In this document: positions 23,334-32,177 of the stretch, in pieces
Position numbering within the stretch: position 1 is the stretch's first letter
Layout: every line of letters begins with the position of its first letter
Source: GCA-2686265 sp036010965
Lineage (GTDB): Bacteria > Planctomycetota > UBA1135 > GCA-002686595
Assembly: GCA_036010965.1 (NCBI GenBank)
Contig: DASCMO010000110.1
Coordinates: 1 to 63,827, forward strand
DNA: 63,827 nt
Reading direction: 5' to 3'
The notes under the pieces: generated by a model
The model's database searches: none
The model's input: only the letters and a program-made list of their open reading frames with translations
Told to the model about the DNA's origin: nothing
Program-made: the position numbers and the translations under genes

Positions 23334-25571
23334 ATGGCCTCCATAACACACCGCAAGCCGTGCGGGGCCCTCCTGACCGCATTCCTGCCGCTCCTCGCGT
23401 CCGGATGTGGTGGAGAATCCGCCGCCAGCGCCCCCCTCACGGCGCATGTCTTCGACGCACCCCCGATCCTCGCGGGGAACGCCGCGCCGTGGCCAACGGA
23501 CGTGCATGGAGCCCTGGCGGGCGAGCGGGTCTGGATCCTCGACGAACCCGTCGAGTCGGATGCCTGGCGCGAGGCCCGTGACGAGTGGGGCGACCGCCCC
23601 CATGCCCTTCTGGTCGCCAGGTTGCTGTTCCCCGCCGTCGAACCCGATCTGTTCTATTCCATCGACGACTCTCCCCGGCGAGGCACCGGGCGCGTGCGGG
23701 AAGGGGACGAGCGCGCCCTCCCCACGGGCAGCGAGATGCTGATCCGGCGCCACGACCTGAGGATGCGGATTCTCGAAGGCGGAGCCCCACCGGAGCGCAT
23801 CACCGTCGACTACCCGATCGCGAGCAGCAAGATCGCCGACACCCTCTCCTCCATCGATCCCTGGGGCGGCGTCGTCTACCGCGAGGTACGTCTGCGCGCG
23901 ATCACTCGCCGGGCGGTGGTCGCGCCCACGCCGGTGGACATCGTCTACCAGGTCCACGTCCCCTCCGGCGCGCTCCTCAACCTCGATGTGGCCTTGATGC
24001 GGATCGAGTTGCAGGCCGAGGGAGACGCCCTGCGACACCGCATCGTCGAGACCCCTCACACCTTCCAGATCATCGTGGAGAGCGAGGGCGATGACCCGGC
24101 GATCGCCTGGGAGCACGAGATCCAACCGGAGGACGCGGAGCGCTACACCCCCATGTCGATCTCCCTGGCGGAGTACGCCGGCGAGGTTATCCGGCTCCGG
24201 ATGCGCACGAGTCAGCCCGAAGAAGTCGGCGGGAAGGGAGCCTGGCGGGCCCTGGCGGTCTGGGGCGAGCCGATCATCACCAGCGAGGTCCGCCCTGATC
24301 TACCCAACGTTGTCCTGGTGGTCCTCGACACCCTGCGCGCCGACCGCCTCGGCTGCTACGGCTGGAAACGCGCCCGGACTCCAAATCTCGACGCCCTCGC
24401 CGGGCGCGGCGTGCGCTTCAGCGACGCGACGAGCGTGGCGACCTGGACGCTGCCGTCGCACGCGTCCCTGTTCACTTCGACCTATCCCTCGCAGCACGGC
24501 CTGTGGAAGGACCAGCGCCTCTCGCAGGATGTCGTGACCCTGGCGGAAGTGCTCTCCGACCGCGGCTACCACACAGCCGCCTTCACCGAGAGCGGATTCG
24601 TCACCTCTGAGTACGGCTTCGCCCGTGGGTTCGACAGTTTCGACGCCCAGATGCGCGACTGCTCGGAGACCTTCGCACGCTCCCAGGAGTGGATCGACGA
24701 CACGCGCAAGCCCTTCTTCGCGTTCGTGCAGACCTACCAGGTCCACAGTCCCTACAACCCGCCCCAACCCTTCCGCAAGCGGCTCGTGCGACCCTATTCC
24801 GGCAACCTGCCGGAGCGGTTGGAGGTCACGGAATACGGTTGGACCTCGGGGACCGAGCCGCCCTCACCCGAGGACATGCGCTACATCCAGGACCTGTACG
24901 ACGCCGAGATCTCCTACCTCGATGACCAGCTGGGCGATTTCCTGCGCCACATCGAGAGCGAGGGTCTGGGAAACAACACGCTGTTCGTGATCACCTCCGA
25001 CCACGGAGAGGAGTTCTTCGACCACGGCTCCGTCTCCCACGGCATGAGCCTCTACGAGGAACAGCTCCGCGTGCCCCTGCTTCTCTACCAGGCCGGGCGC
25101 TTCGAGGGCGGCCGGGTCGCGAACCATCCCGTCCATCTCCTCGACCTGGCGCCGACGATCGCCCTGGCGGCGGACGCCCAGCTGCCCTTGAGCTGGGAGG
25201 GGGTTCCCCTGAGTGTCATCGGCCCGAGCGAGGAGCGGGCAATGTTCGTACCGATGCTGACCTTCTTCACCGAGGAGGTGTTCCGCGGTCGGCCCGCGAG
25301 CGCCCTGCGCGAGGGCTCGCTGAAGTTCGTCGACTACCCGCCCAAACAGCGGCGCAATGATCCCCAGCAGGGCCCGGCCCTGTTCGACCTGAGCAGCGAC
25401 CCGCACGAGGAACACAACCTGCTCGATGCACAGACCGCTGAGGAGTGGTCGGAGCGCGTACGCGAGTTCTGGTCGCGCTACGCCCCCCTGAGTGCTCCCG
25501 ACACCGCCACTCTCGACGAGGCCGCCATCGAGGAGTTGCAGCGCCTCGGCTACGTCGGAGTCGGGGACTGA
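23334..25571 (+). CDS. Sulfatase-fold lipoprotein lacking the formylglycine cysteine
   Basis: 745 residues from ATG 23334. The signal ends in the lipobox ASGC (Cys25). Residues about 30-315 are a beta-rich N-terminal region of unknown type. The alkaline-phosphatase/sulfatase domain starts at about 322 with VVLVVLDTLRADRLGCYG. At the nucleophile position it reads TWTLPSH, with Thr372 where sulfatases have Cys or Ser of C/S-x-P-x-R. ITSDHGEEFFDHG provides the second metal site. The Thr makes a phosphoryl- or phosphoglycerol-transferase or phosphatase-like chemistry more likely than sulfate ester hydrolysis. Membrane-anchored on the periplasmic side. It converges with the peptide gene, 18 bp away. 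Confidence 0.85.
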   Translation: MASITHRKPCGALLTAFLPLLASGCGGESAASAPLTAHVFDAPPILAGNAAPWPTDVHGALAGERVWILDEPVESDAWREARDEWGDRPHALLVARLLFPAVEPDLFYSIDDSPRRGTGRVREGDERALPTGSEMLIRRHDLRMRILEGGAPPERITVDYPIASSKIADTLSSIDPWGGVVYREVRLRAITRRAVVAPTPVDIVYQVHVPSGALLNLDVALMRIELQAEGDALRHRIVETPHTFQIIVESEGDDPAIAWEHEIQPEDAERYTPMSISLAEYAGEVIRLRMRTSQPEEVGGKGAWRALAVWGEPIITSEVRPDLPNVVLVVLDTLRADRLGCYGWKRARTPNLDALAGRGVRFSDATSVATWTLPSHASLFTSTYPSQHGLWKDQRLSQDVVTLAEVLSDRGYHTAAFTESGFVTSEYGFARGFDSFDAQMRDCSETFARSQEWIDDTRKPFFAFVQTYQVHSPYNPPQPFRKRLVRPYSGNLPERLEVTEYGWTSGTEPPSPEDMRYIQDLYDAEISYLDDQLGDFLRHIESEGLGNNTLFVITSDHGEEFFDHGSVSHGMSLYEEQLRVPLLLYQAGRFEGGRVANHPVHLLDLAPTIALAADAQLPLSWEGVPLSVIGPSEERAMFVPMLTFFTEEVFRGRPASALREGSLKFVDYPPKQRRNDPQQGPALFDLSSDPHEEHNLLDAQTAEEWSERVREFWSRYAPLSAPDTATLDEAAIEELQRLGYVGVGD

Positions 25572-25589
25572 CGCGGCGGCCGCGAGCGC

Positions 25590-25778
25590 CTACTTGTCCG
25601 CGACGTCCTCGAAGTCGAAGGCGTTGCGCAGGTTGGCCGGCGCGATCTTGAAGACGTACTTCGCCTTCTCCGCGGGAGCCTTGTCGGCCCGCTCCTCTTT
25701 CTGATCGTCGTTGGGGTTCGCCGGATCAGGCCGGTTCTCCGCCGCCTTCTTCTCCCCTGCGGGCTCTTTCTCGGTCAT
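25590..25778 (-). CDS. 62-residue peptide, candidate RiPP precursor
   Basis: The start overlaps the stop of the radical SAM gene (ATGA, 25775-25778) and has a strong GAGGAGGT site 6 nt upstream, so it is well supported as translated. The first 40 residues are highly charged and Ala/Pro/Lys/Glu-rich, like a disordered leader. Residues 41-62 (from KYVFKIAPANLR to DFEDVADK) form a short hydrophobic/aromatic tail that could be the modified core or a recognition sequence. No Cys is present, so it is not a thioether peptide substrate. The position and size fit a substrate or partner of the radical SAM protein. It could instead be an accessory stabilising peptide. Confidence 0.75.
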   Translation of the reverse strand: MTEKEPAGEKKAAENRPDPANPNDDQKEERADKAPAEKAKYVFKIAPANLRNAFDFEDVADK

Positions 25779-28006
25779 GACAGCACCTCCTCGATCCTGG
25801 TTTTCCTTACGGGCTTCCCGGTGGCCTGCACGAGCCCGGCCTGCATCAATTCCCGGAGACAGGCCAGGGCGGTGGCGCGGTGACCGGACGGGACATAGGC
25901 GACAACCTCCTCGGGCGAACGCTCACCATCGCAGCGCTCGAGCAGATCCATCGCGCCGAGGGAGAGACAGTGCATCTCCCCCGCCTTCACGTCGTAGACC
26001 AATCGCGAAGGAGACGGATCAAGGGCCGGAAGTTCGGCGTCAAACCGCGCGCGATCCTCATTCTCGATCAGGTCCGACTGGTAGCGGGGCCTCAGGGTCT
26101 CGGAGTCAATCGACGTCAGGCGCTCATCGATCACGGCCCTGTCGAAGCGCAACTCGCGCTCCATCGTGTGGGGCGCGCGGATCGGCCGGACCAAGGCGCC
26201 TTGCCTGCCGTCCTCGGGCTGCAGCACATTCTCCAACAGCTTCTCCCACGACCCGAAGTGGTTCAGGTAGAGGAAGTAGTGACTCTTGAGCTCGTGGTAG
26301 AGCATGTTCGTGTTCTGGAACACCGGAAAGTGCGACTGCAGGGAGTGCGTGAACTCCAGGTAGAGATCCCGCGCTTCGCGGCGTGACATTCCGCTACTCG
26401 CACGGAAATCGTAGTAGACCTGCAGGTCCGCCGTGGGGTCCGGGAAGACCTCGACGATGTCGAACTCCTCTCTGCGCTTGTAGATCTCGGACGATTCGTC
26501 GAGGTAGAACACGCGCGCGCTAACCTCCTGGACGGTGTGGCGATACCGCAGGACCGTCGCCAGGGTAGCGCGAGCCTCTTCGAGAGTCTCGGTCGGGAAG
26601 CCGATCATCACATACAGAGAGATGGAGATGCCCGCGGCGTGAACGCGCTCCATCAGCTTCAAGCTCTCCTCGGGGTCGATGCCCTTGCACATCTTCTCCA
26701 GCACGCGCGCCGAGGAGCTCTCGTATCCAAAGGCGATGCGGCGGCAGCCCGAGGCGGCCAGGTCATCACAGACCTGCTGGTCGAAGACCTCGTGTTCCAG
26801 GCGCGCATCGCACCACCAGTCGATGTCCAGGCCGGCCTCGATGATCTTGCGTGGCAGGGCGCGAGCCATGTTGGGCGGCAGGTCCTCGATGGCCAGGTAG
26901 AAGTGCTTGGTGTCGTACTTCTCCGAGAGCGTCCGCAAGTCCTCGATCGTCTGATCGATTCCGCGCCCTCGATACCCCGGCCCGATGACCGTGTAGAGGG
27001 TGCAGAAGACGCACTTGCCCCAGTAGCAGCCGCGCGTGCAAGCCAGGGGCAGGACGAGCTCCGGCGAGAGGTACTTGTCCAGGGGCAGGCCGTCGAAGTC
27101 CGGGGTGGGCAGCTCCTGAATGTTCAGCGGCTGGGCCTGGAGAGCCTCGACGCAGACGCCTTCGGGAGTGCTGTGGATGACGTTCTCGATCCCCGCGACG
27201 CTGCGCCCCTCGGCCACCGCCCGGCAGATCTCCAGCAGAGGTCGCTCGCCCTCCAGCATCACCATGCTGTCGATCAGTTCCCAGGTCTCGGGGCGCTGAG
27301 AGAGCTTGCGGCCCACGTAGGCCAGCAGACCGCCGCCCACGGTGATGTGGCAGTCGGGTTTCCATTCCTTGATCTGTCGCGCGAGGGTCAGCGCCGGGAT
27401 CGCCTGGGCGCCGAAGGTCACCGAGATCCCGACCAGGTCCGGGTCGAGGGCGCGGAGCTGCGGGAGCGTGGACTCACGGAAGAACTCGATGAAGGGGTTC
27501 TCCTCCTCGTTGAGGGTGGCCTCCACGATCTCGAGCGAGGATTCGATGCGTTGGCGCATCACGAAGTTGTGGGCGGTCAGGCGCGTCGGCCAGTACTCGG
27601 CAGAGAGAATGCGCAGCGCGCGCTCGATGGTGCGCCCGGCCCAGAGATAGCGCTCATGGTCATAGAACAACTCCGGCGTGCGCAGCACCTCCTTCGCCTC
27701 CTCGATGCGCGCGGCGACCTCGGAGCCGGCGAGGTCGATCTCCGTCAACAACTGGTAGCGCTCCATTTCGGAGTAGCCCAGGCCCGCGGCAACGTCCAGC
27801 TCCCTGACCCCCGCTCCGGCGTCGATGCGCTCAAGCGCGCGCCCCATGCGCTCTCGCGAGAGGAAGTGATCGTAGGCCTCGATGTTGGCATCTATCTGCG
27901 TCACCTCACCCACGCCGTTCGCGCGCAGGTAGGCCGTCAGGGACGGCAGGCTCAGGTACGGTTGGGTGAAGTGCCCCTGAGGCGGAAAGACCAGCGCGAC
28001 CCTCAT
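25775..28006 (-). CDS. Radical SAM protein with B12-binding-like N-domain and PqqD/RRE-like C-terminus
   Basis: 743 residues. The N-terminal part (about 1-290, DPDLVGISVTFGAQAIPAL and HITVGGGLLAY) has the cobalamin-binding Rossmann order without an obvious DxHxxG. The cluster motif is C323-TRG-C327-YWGK-C332-VF-C335, a CX4CX2C spacing seen in some B12-type radical SAM enzymes. The barrel continues to about 500 (GIDPEESLKLMERVHAAGI, MIGFPTET). Residues about 660-730 (SRLVYDVKAGEMHCLSLGA, LLERCDGERSPEEVV, LRELMQAGLV) look like a PqqD-type winged-helix peptide-recognition element. It overlaps both neighbours by 4 bp. It probably modifies a peptide, with the 62-residue product downstream as prime candidate. 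Confidence 0.88.
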   Translation of the reverse strand: MRVALVFPPQGHFTQPYLSLPSLTAYLRANGVGEVTQIDANIEAYDHFLSRERMGRALERIDAGAGVRELDVAAGLGYSEMERYQLLTEIDLAGSEVAARIEEAKEVLRTPELFYDHERYLWAGRTIERALRILSAEYWPTRLTAHNFVMRQRIESSLEIVEATLNEEENPFIEFFRESTLPQLRALDPDLVGISVTFGAQAIPALTLARQIKEWKPDCHITVGGGLLAYVGRKLSQRPETWELIDSMVMLEGERPLLEICRAVAEGRSVAGIENVIHSTPEGVCVEALQAQPLNIQELPTPDFDGLPLDKYLSPELVLPLACTRGCYWGKCVFCTLYTVIGPGYRGRGIDQTIEDLRTLSEKYDTKHFYLAIEDLPPNMARALPRKIIEAGLDIDWWCDARLEHEVFDQQVCDDLAASGCRRIAFGYESSSARVLEKMCKGIDPEESLKLMERVHAAGISISLYVMIGFPTETLEEARATLATVLRYRHTVQEVSARVFYLDESSEIYKRREEFDIVEVFPDPTADLQVYYDFRASSGMSRREARDLYLEFTHSLQSHFPVFQNTNMLYHELKSHYFLYLNHFGSWEKLLENVLQPEDGRQGALVRPIRAPHTMERELRFDRAVIDERLTSIDSETLRPRYQSDLIENEDRARFDAELPALDPSPSRLVYDVKAGEMHCLSLGAMDLLERCDGERSPEEVVAYVPSGHRATALACLRELMQAGLVQATGKPVRKTRIEEVLS

Positions 28007-29742
28007 CGGTGCAGTTCCTTGGGTTGGTTGACGACCAGCAACTCGTCACAGGCGACGTCCTCGATTACCTGGAGCAGGCCGTCGGGCCAGCGGACTTCCA
28101 CGCTGACGGGGCCGTCCCACGGGCCGAGGCCAAAGTGCAGGCGTGGATCGTGGGAGGCGTACAGGCCGGCGATGGTGCGCATCTCGCGTGTCCAGGTGCG
28201 CGCTCCCGCGCTCACACTGACCAGCGCTCCCAGTCCCGCGGAGTTGGCGCCGCGGCCCGCCAGGCGGACGGCGATCCAGCGCCCGCGGCGAGGGCTCTGG
28301 TTCTCCAGCAGGCGCGGAGGGTGGTCGAGGTCGACGATCAGCATGTCCACGTCGCCGTCGTCGTCCGCGTCCGCCAGGGCCACGCCGCGCGCCGAGCGCA
28401 TCGGCGCCAGGCCGGGGCCGGCGTTCGCCGTGGCGTCGCGGTAGCGCACGCGCCCGGCATCATCCGTGACGGCCTCGAAGAGCTGCGTGGGCTGCGCCCA
28501 GGCGTGCATACCCAGCTCCTCAGCGTTCGGCATCACGTGGCCGTTGGCGACGATCAGGTCCAGGTCTCCGTCGCACTCGGCGTCAAAAAACCCCCCGCCC
28601 CAGCCGAGCTTGTCGATGCTTGCCTCTGCCAGGCCGTACTGCAGCGCGCGGTCGCGGAAGAAGCCGTGCCCGTCGTTGATGTGCAGCGAGTTCGGCTCCA
28701 TGTCGAAGTTCGTACGCAGCACGTCCTGATCTCCGTCTCCGTCGATGTCCTCGACGAACAGGCCCATGGCAGCGGTCGCGACGCCCTGCGCCCCGAAGGC
28801 GAAGCCGCGCGCGACGCCCTCCTCGGAGAAGGTCCCGTCGCCCTGGTTGATGAACAGGTTGGCCGGTTGGAGGTCGTTGGCCACCAGCAGGTCGGGGTCG
28901 CCGTCACCGTCGACATCGCTGAACACGGCCGCGTAGGAACACAGGCTCTTCTCGAGGCCAAAGCCGGCTTGGGCCGTCGCCTCGCTGAAGTGCCCGCGCC
29001 CGTCGCCGCGGTAGAAGACGTCTGGCGCGCCCTTGTTGAAGCCACGGCCGTTCTCCGCTTCGGGGCCGTAGCCGACCTCGACCCCCTCGAAGTCCTGTCT
29101 GCGGCCCCCGTCGGGAGGGTTCTGCGGGTCGAAGAGGACGTAGTTCGCCACGTACAGGTCCAGGTCGCCGTCGCCGTCGGCGTCGGCGAAGGTCGCGCCG
29201 GCGCCCCACAGCTCGCAGCCCAGGCCGGCCACTTCGGTGGCGTCGGTGAAGACGCCGTCATCATTGCGTAACAGCAAGTCACGGCCGAAGCACGCGAGGT
29301 ACAGATCGGGGTCGCCGTCGCCCTCGATGTCCGCCACGGAGACGGCGTTGATCCAGGCGGAGACGCCGGCCCCGCTCGCCTCGGTGACGTCGGTGAAGCG
29401 CATCCCTCCCTCGTTGCGATAGAGGCGGCTGGAGGCGTCGTGCAGCACCTCGAGCCGCGCTCCGTCGTCCACGTAGCGCATGCCCGAGCCGTTGCCCACG
29501 AAAAGGTCCAGGTCCCCGTCACCGTCCACGTCGAGCCAGGCCGCCCCGCAGCCGTTGCTCTCGGGGATGTACCAGCGCCGCACGTCCCCACAGCGGTTGA
29601 CCACATCGATCCCGGCCTCGGGCGCGACGTCCACCAGCACGAAGCGCGCCCCGGAAGCGCGCGAGTCATCGCTGCAACCGGCGAGGCTGGAGAGCGCCAG
29701 GAGGGCGACTGTTGACCCGTTGATTCGCACCGCCGTTCGCAT
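28003..29742 (-). CDS. FG-GAP/ASPIC-UnbV lipoprotein (CRTAC1-like)
   Basis: 579 residues. The lipobox is LAGC (Cys23). Repeated FG-GAP blades carry calcium loops (DVDGDGDLDL, DIEGDGDPDL, DADGDGDLDL, DVDGDGDPDL, DIDGDGDQDV, DADDDGDVDM). The C-terminal ASPIC/UnbV domain spans about 485-570 (RWIAVRLAGRG-NSAGLGA, VEVRWPDG). Exported and lipid-anchored. It is the first gene of the three-gene operon, overlapping the radical SAM gene by 4 bp. Its promoter TTGACT-N16-TAGCTT ends 6 nt before the start codon. Its presence in a radical SAM/peptide operon is unusual; it may display, bind or export the modified product, or the product may be part of this lipoprotein pathway. Confidence 0.9.
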   Translation of the reverse strand: MRTAVRINGSTVALLALSSLAGCSDDSRASGARFVLVDVAPEAGIDVVNRCGDVRRWYIPESNGCGAAWLDVDGDGDLDLFVGNGSGMRYVDDGARLEVLHDASSRLYRNEGGMRFTDVTEASGAGVSAWINAVSVADIEGDGDPDLYLACFGRDLLLRNDDGVFTDATEVAGLGCELWGAGATFADADGDGDLDLYVANYVLFDPQNPPDGGRRQDFEGVEVGYGPEAENGRGFNKGAPDVFYRGDGRGHFSEATAQAGFGLEKSLCSYAAVFSDVDGDGDPDLLVANDLQPANLFINQGDGTFSEEGVARGFAFGAQGVATAAMGLFVEDIDGDGDQDVLRTNFDMEPNSLHINDGHGFFRDRALQYGLAEASIDKLGWGGGFFDAECDGDLDLIVANGHVMPNAEELGMHAWAQPTQLFEAVTDDAGRVRYRDATANAGPGLAPMRSARGVALADADDDGDVDMLIVDLDHPPRLLENQSPRRGRWIAVRLAGRGANSAGLGALVSVSAGARTWTREMRTIAGLYASHDPRLHFGLGPWDGPVSVEVRWPDGLLQVIEDVACDELLVVNQPKELHR

Positions 29743-29748
29743 CCCGAG

Positions 29749-29776
29749 AAGCTACGCACTGGGCCTCACGAGTCAA
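29749..29776 (-). promoter_or_regulatory. Sigma70-like promoter of the radical SAM operon
   Basis: On the minus strand, TTGACT (29776-29771), a 16-bp spacer and TAGCTT (29754-29749) end 6 nt before ATG 29742. This predicts a leaderless mRNA for the whole three-gene operon. Confidence 0.65.
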
Positions 29777-29839
29777 GGAAGACCAGGCCGCGCAGTACAG
29801 GCGAATCACCGCCAGACGCCCACCAAAAACCTCCCTGGC

Positions 29840-30778
29840 TCAGCCGAGGCTGAGGGTCCACCACAGAAACGTACACCCGGTGAGGGCGATCAAGGGTCCG
29901 TCACCGGTGTGTGGGCTGATGGCCTCGACGAGGGTCATCAACAGCGGCAGGACGGCCAGCACGACCAGGTACTGCAGCGGCGAGAAGGCGGAGCCGTAGA
30001 AGAGCAGGATAAGCAGGGTCACGAGGAACACGGTCGCGCTGCCCTCGATGGAGCGCACGAACCGCCCTGCCCAGAACTTCCCGTCGTACCACAGGGCGCG
30101 TGTGCGGTACTTGTGCTTGCCGAAGCGCAGCCCCACCGGCTCCGCCAGACCGTCGGCGAATTGGTTGACGAGGTTGGGGATCAGGATGATCGCGGAGCTC
30201 TTGCCGAACAGGATCATGAACGGCAGGTAGATCGCGAAGCGCAGGATGTCCTCGATCTGGTCGTAGCGCATCGAATAGGGCCGGTCCTCGATGCGGTCCC
30301 AGCTCACGTAGGCGAATGCGAAGAGCTTGACGCGGCGCCGCATGACATAGGATTCGGTCAGGAGACCGGTCAGGCCCTGAATGGAGAACAGCACGATCCA
30401 ATCGGTGACGACGCTCTCGCCCCGGGTGATCAGGAGGGGCACGACGAAGGCGATCAGCTTCTTCCAGGGGCGCAGGCCGAGCTTGCGCACGTAGTTGATC
30501 TTGACCTCGAAGCGCAGGACCACCCACGCGAGCACGCTCTTGCCCAGAAGCAGCAGCGCGAGACCCAGGGCGAAGTAGGGCAGGGACTTGGGGTTGAAGG
30601 CGGGCAGGATGGAGGCCTGGATGAGCCCGAAGGTTGTGGCCAGGACCAGCCCGTAAAACCCGGCCACGAACAAGACGAAGCGCGTGTCCTGCTTCCATTC
30701 GTAGGCGGGGTTGCTGAATCCGTAGGGGTCCGCCTTCAGTCGCTCGAAGTACACTTCGCGGCTGGCGTGGACCTCCAT
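29840..30778 (-). CDS. Polyprenol/dolichol-kinase-like (CTP-dependent) membrane protein
   Basis: 312 residues from ATG 30778, the first Met of the clearly coding part; an AGGA is only 3 nt away, so the start is uncertain. About seven to eight transmembrane segments. The cytoplasmic loop NQFADGLAEPVGLRFGKHKY followed by FWAGRFVRSIEGSATVF matches the conserved DG-AEP-G-RFG and K/R-S-EGS pattern of the phytol/dolichol kinase and CDP-transferase family. Likely phosphorylates a polyprenol or phytol-type alcohol with CTP in the inner membrane. The 5' part of this frame beyond 30778 overlaps the divergent BadF-type gene and is not coding. Confidence 0.78.
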   Translation of the reverse strand: MEVHASREVYFERLKADPYGFSNPAYEWKQDTRFVLFVAGFYGLVLATTFGLIQASILPAFNPKSLPYFALGLALLLLGKSVLAWVVLRFEVKINYVRKLGLRPWKKLIAFVVPLLITRGESVVTDWIVLFSIQGLTGLLTESYVMRRRVKLFAFAYVSWDRIEDRPYSMRYDQIEDILRFAIYLPFMILFGKSSAIILIPNLVNQFADGLAEPVGLRFGKHKYRTRALWYDGKFWAGRFVRSIEGSATVFLVTLLILLFYGSAFSPLQYLVVLAVLPLLMTLVEAISPHTGDGPLIALTGCTFLWWTLSLG

Positions 30779-31105
30779 GGGGTCCTGCGGGAGAGAGGGT
30801 TGCGGCGACTTGAGGCCCTCGCCGCTCTCTAGGACTGCTGAATTTGCGCTGGACACCGATGGATTCAAAGCGGGGAAGACCTGGGCTACGAGCTGAGACC
30901 TACGAGCACGGCTGGACAGTTCGAAAGGCACCGCTCGGTCGACTGACGCCTGCTGAGCCGCCACGACCCCTCGAAGCGAACTCCCCTTCGCTCTTTCGAG
31001 CCGGACTCCCAGGTCACCTGGGAAGGTCCCTCTGGACCGAAAGCATGGCAAACTGCGGCGGATGACCCGCACGTGCCCGAGACAACAGGAGCGCGTGAAC
31101 GGCCG
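30779..31105. other. Divergent intergenic region with a 17-bp palindrome
   Basis: 327 bp between the polyprenol-kinase-like gene and the BadF-type gene. I see no ORF with coding character. A perfect palindrome at 31007-31023 is the only strong element. No TAnnnT box lies near either start. Confidence 0.55.
31007..31023. promoter_or_regulatory. Perfect 17-bp palindrome, candidate operator
   Basis: TCCCAGGT-C-ACCTGGGA, two 8-bp arms around one base, 82 bp upstream of ATG 31106. A good candidate for a dimeric repressor controlling the kinase/dehydratase/transporter operon. Confidence 0.5.
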
Positions 31106-32038
31106 ATGAACCGCCCCGTCCTGATCGGAATCGACGGCGGCGGCACCCAGACACGGGCGATCATCGGTCACGGACCCGAGGAAGTGATCGGTGTCGGCAG
31201 CACTCGCGGGGGTTGCGTGCGCGATGTCGGGGAGCGCGCGGCGGGTGACCATGTGCTCGCCGCCGTGGCGGCGGCCTGGAGCGCGGCGGGGAGTCCGGTG
31301 CGAGCCGCCGATTCGCTCTTTCTCGGCATGGGCGGGGTCGTGGCGCCCGCTGACCGCGCAGCGGCCCACCGCATGGCCCTGCGCATCGAGCACCACCCAG
31401 ACGCGAGCATTGAAGTCGGTCACGACCTCTGCATCGCCCACGCCGGTGCCTTGGCCGGACGGCGGGGCGTCGTCCTGATCGCCGGTACCGGCGCATCCTG
31501 CATGGGTCTGGACGCCCGGGGTGAGACATCGCTCGTCGGGGGCTGGGGACCGACCCTCGGGGACGCAGGTAGCGGACACTTCCTGGGCCTCGAAGCCCTG
31601 CGTGCCGTCGTGCGCGCCAGCGACGGTCGCGGTCCGCGGACCGCGCTGAGCGAGAGGGTCCTGTCCTCCCTCGGCATCGTCGAGCCGCGCGAGATGCTGC
31701 GCTTCGTCGATGAGCACGCCGACCGGCGACGGATCGCCGGACTCGCGCCGGTGGTGATCGGCCTCGCCGATACGGGAGACGAGGTCGCCGAGGCAATCCT
31801 CGCCCGCGGCGTGGATGAACTCGCCGCTCTCGTCGCTCATGCTGTGAACGCGGTCGCTGCAAACGATGGAGGGGCAGACGTACCGATTGCGGTCGTCGGC
31901 GGCCTGACGAACGCGGGTGCGCCCTTCCTCGATCCGCTGCGCTCCTCCATCCGCCAGCGGAGCCCGTCTGCGCGCTGGATCGAGCCCCACGGCACCCCGC
32001 TCGAAGGGGCACTGCTGCTCGCCTCCCAGGGCCAGTAA
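31106..32038 (+). CDS. BadF/BadG-type ATPase, N-acetylglucosamine-kinase-like
   Basis: 310 residues from ATG 31106; an in-frame GTG at 31073 would add 11 residues. It has an actin/hexokinase (ASKHA) fold: phosphate-1 loop GIDGGGTQTRA (8-18), phosphate-2 LIAGTGASCMGLD, GDAGSGHFLGLEAL and adenosine motif AVVGGLTNAGAPF. It most resembles sugar kinases of the N-acetylglucosamine kinase group. It phosphorylates or activates an unknown sugar in the cytosol. First gene of a plus-strand set with the enolase-superfamily and Nramp-like genes; the gap to the next gene is 139 bp. Confidence 0.85.
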   Translation: MNRPVLIGIDGGGTQTRAIIGHGPEEVIGVGSTRGGCVRDVGERAAGDHVLAAVAAAWSAAGSPVRAADSLFLGMGGVVAPADRAAAHRMALRIEHHPDASIEVGHDLCIAHAGALAGRRGVVLIAGTGASCMGLDARGETSLVGGWGPTLGDAGSGHFLGLEALRAVVRASDGRGPRTALSERVLSSLGIVEPREMLRFVDEHADRRRIAGLAPVVIGLADTGDEVAEAILARGVDELAALVAHAVNAVAANDGGADVPIAVVGGLTNAGAPFLDPLRSSIRQRSPSARWIEPHGTPLEGALLLASQGQ

Positions 32039-32177
32039 TCTCCAAGAGCTGCGGGTCGAACCCAAGCCCAAGAGCCTCCGGGGAGATCGCTCGATCGTGC
32101 TCGATCGGCCCCGTAGGCTGGCTCCCGCGCGCCAGGTCGCACAGCCGACCCGCCGTCGTCGCACCCATGAGCCATCG

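Noticed and set aside
26537..28444. 635-residue plus-strand open frame
   Set aside because: Antisense to the radical SAM and ASPIC genes, which have clear motifs and overlapping starts.
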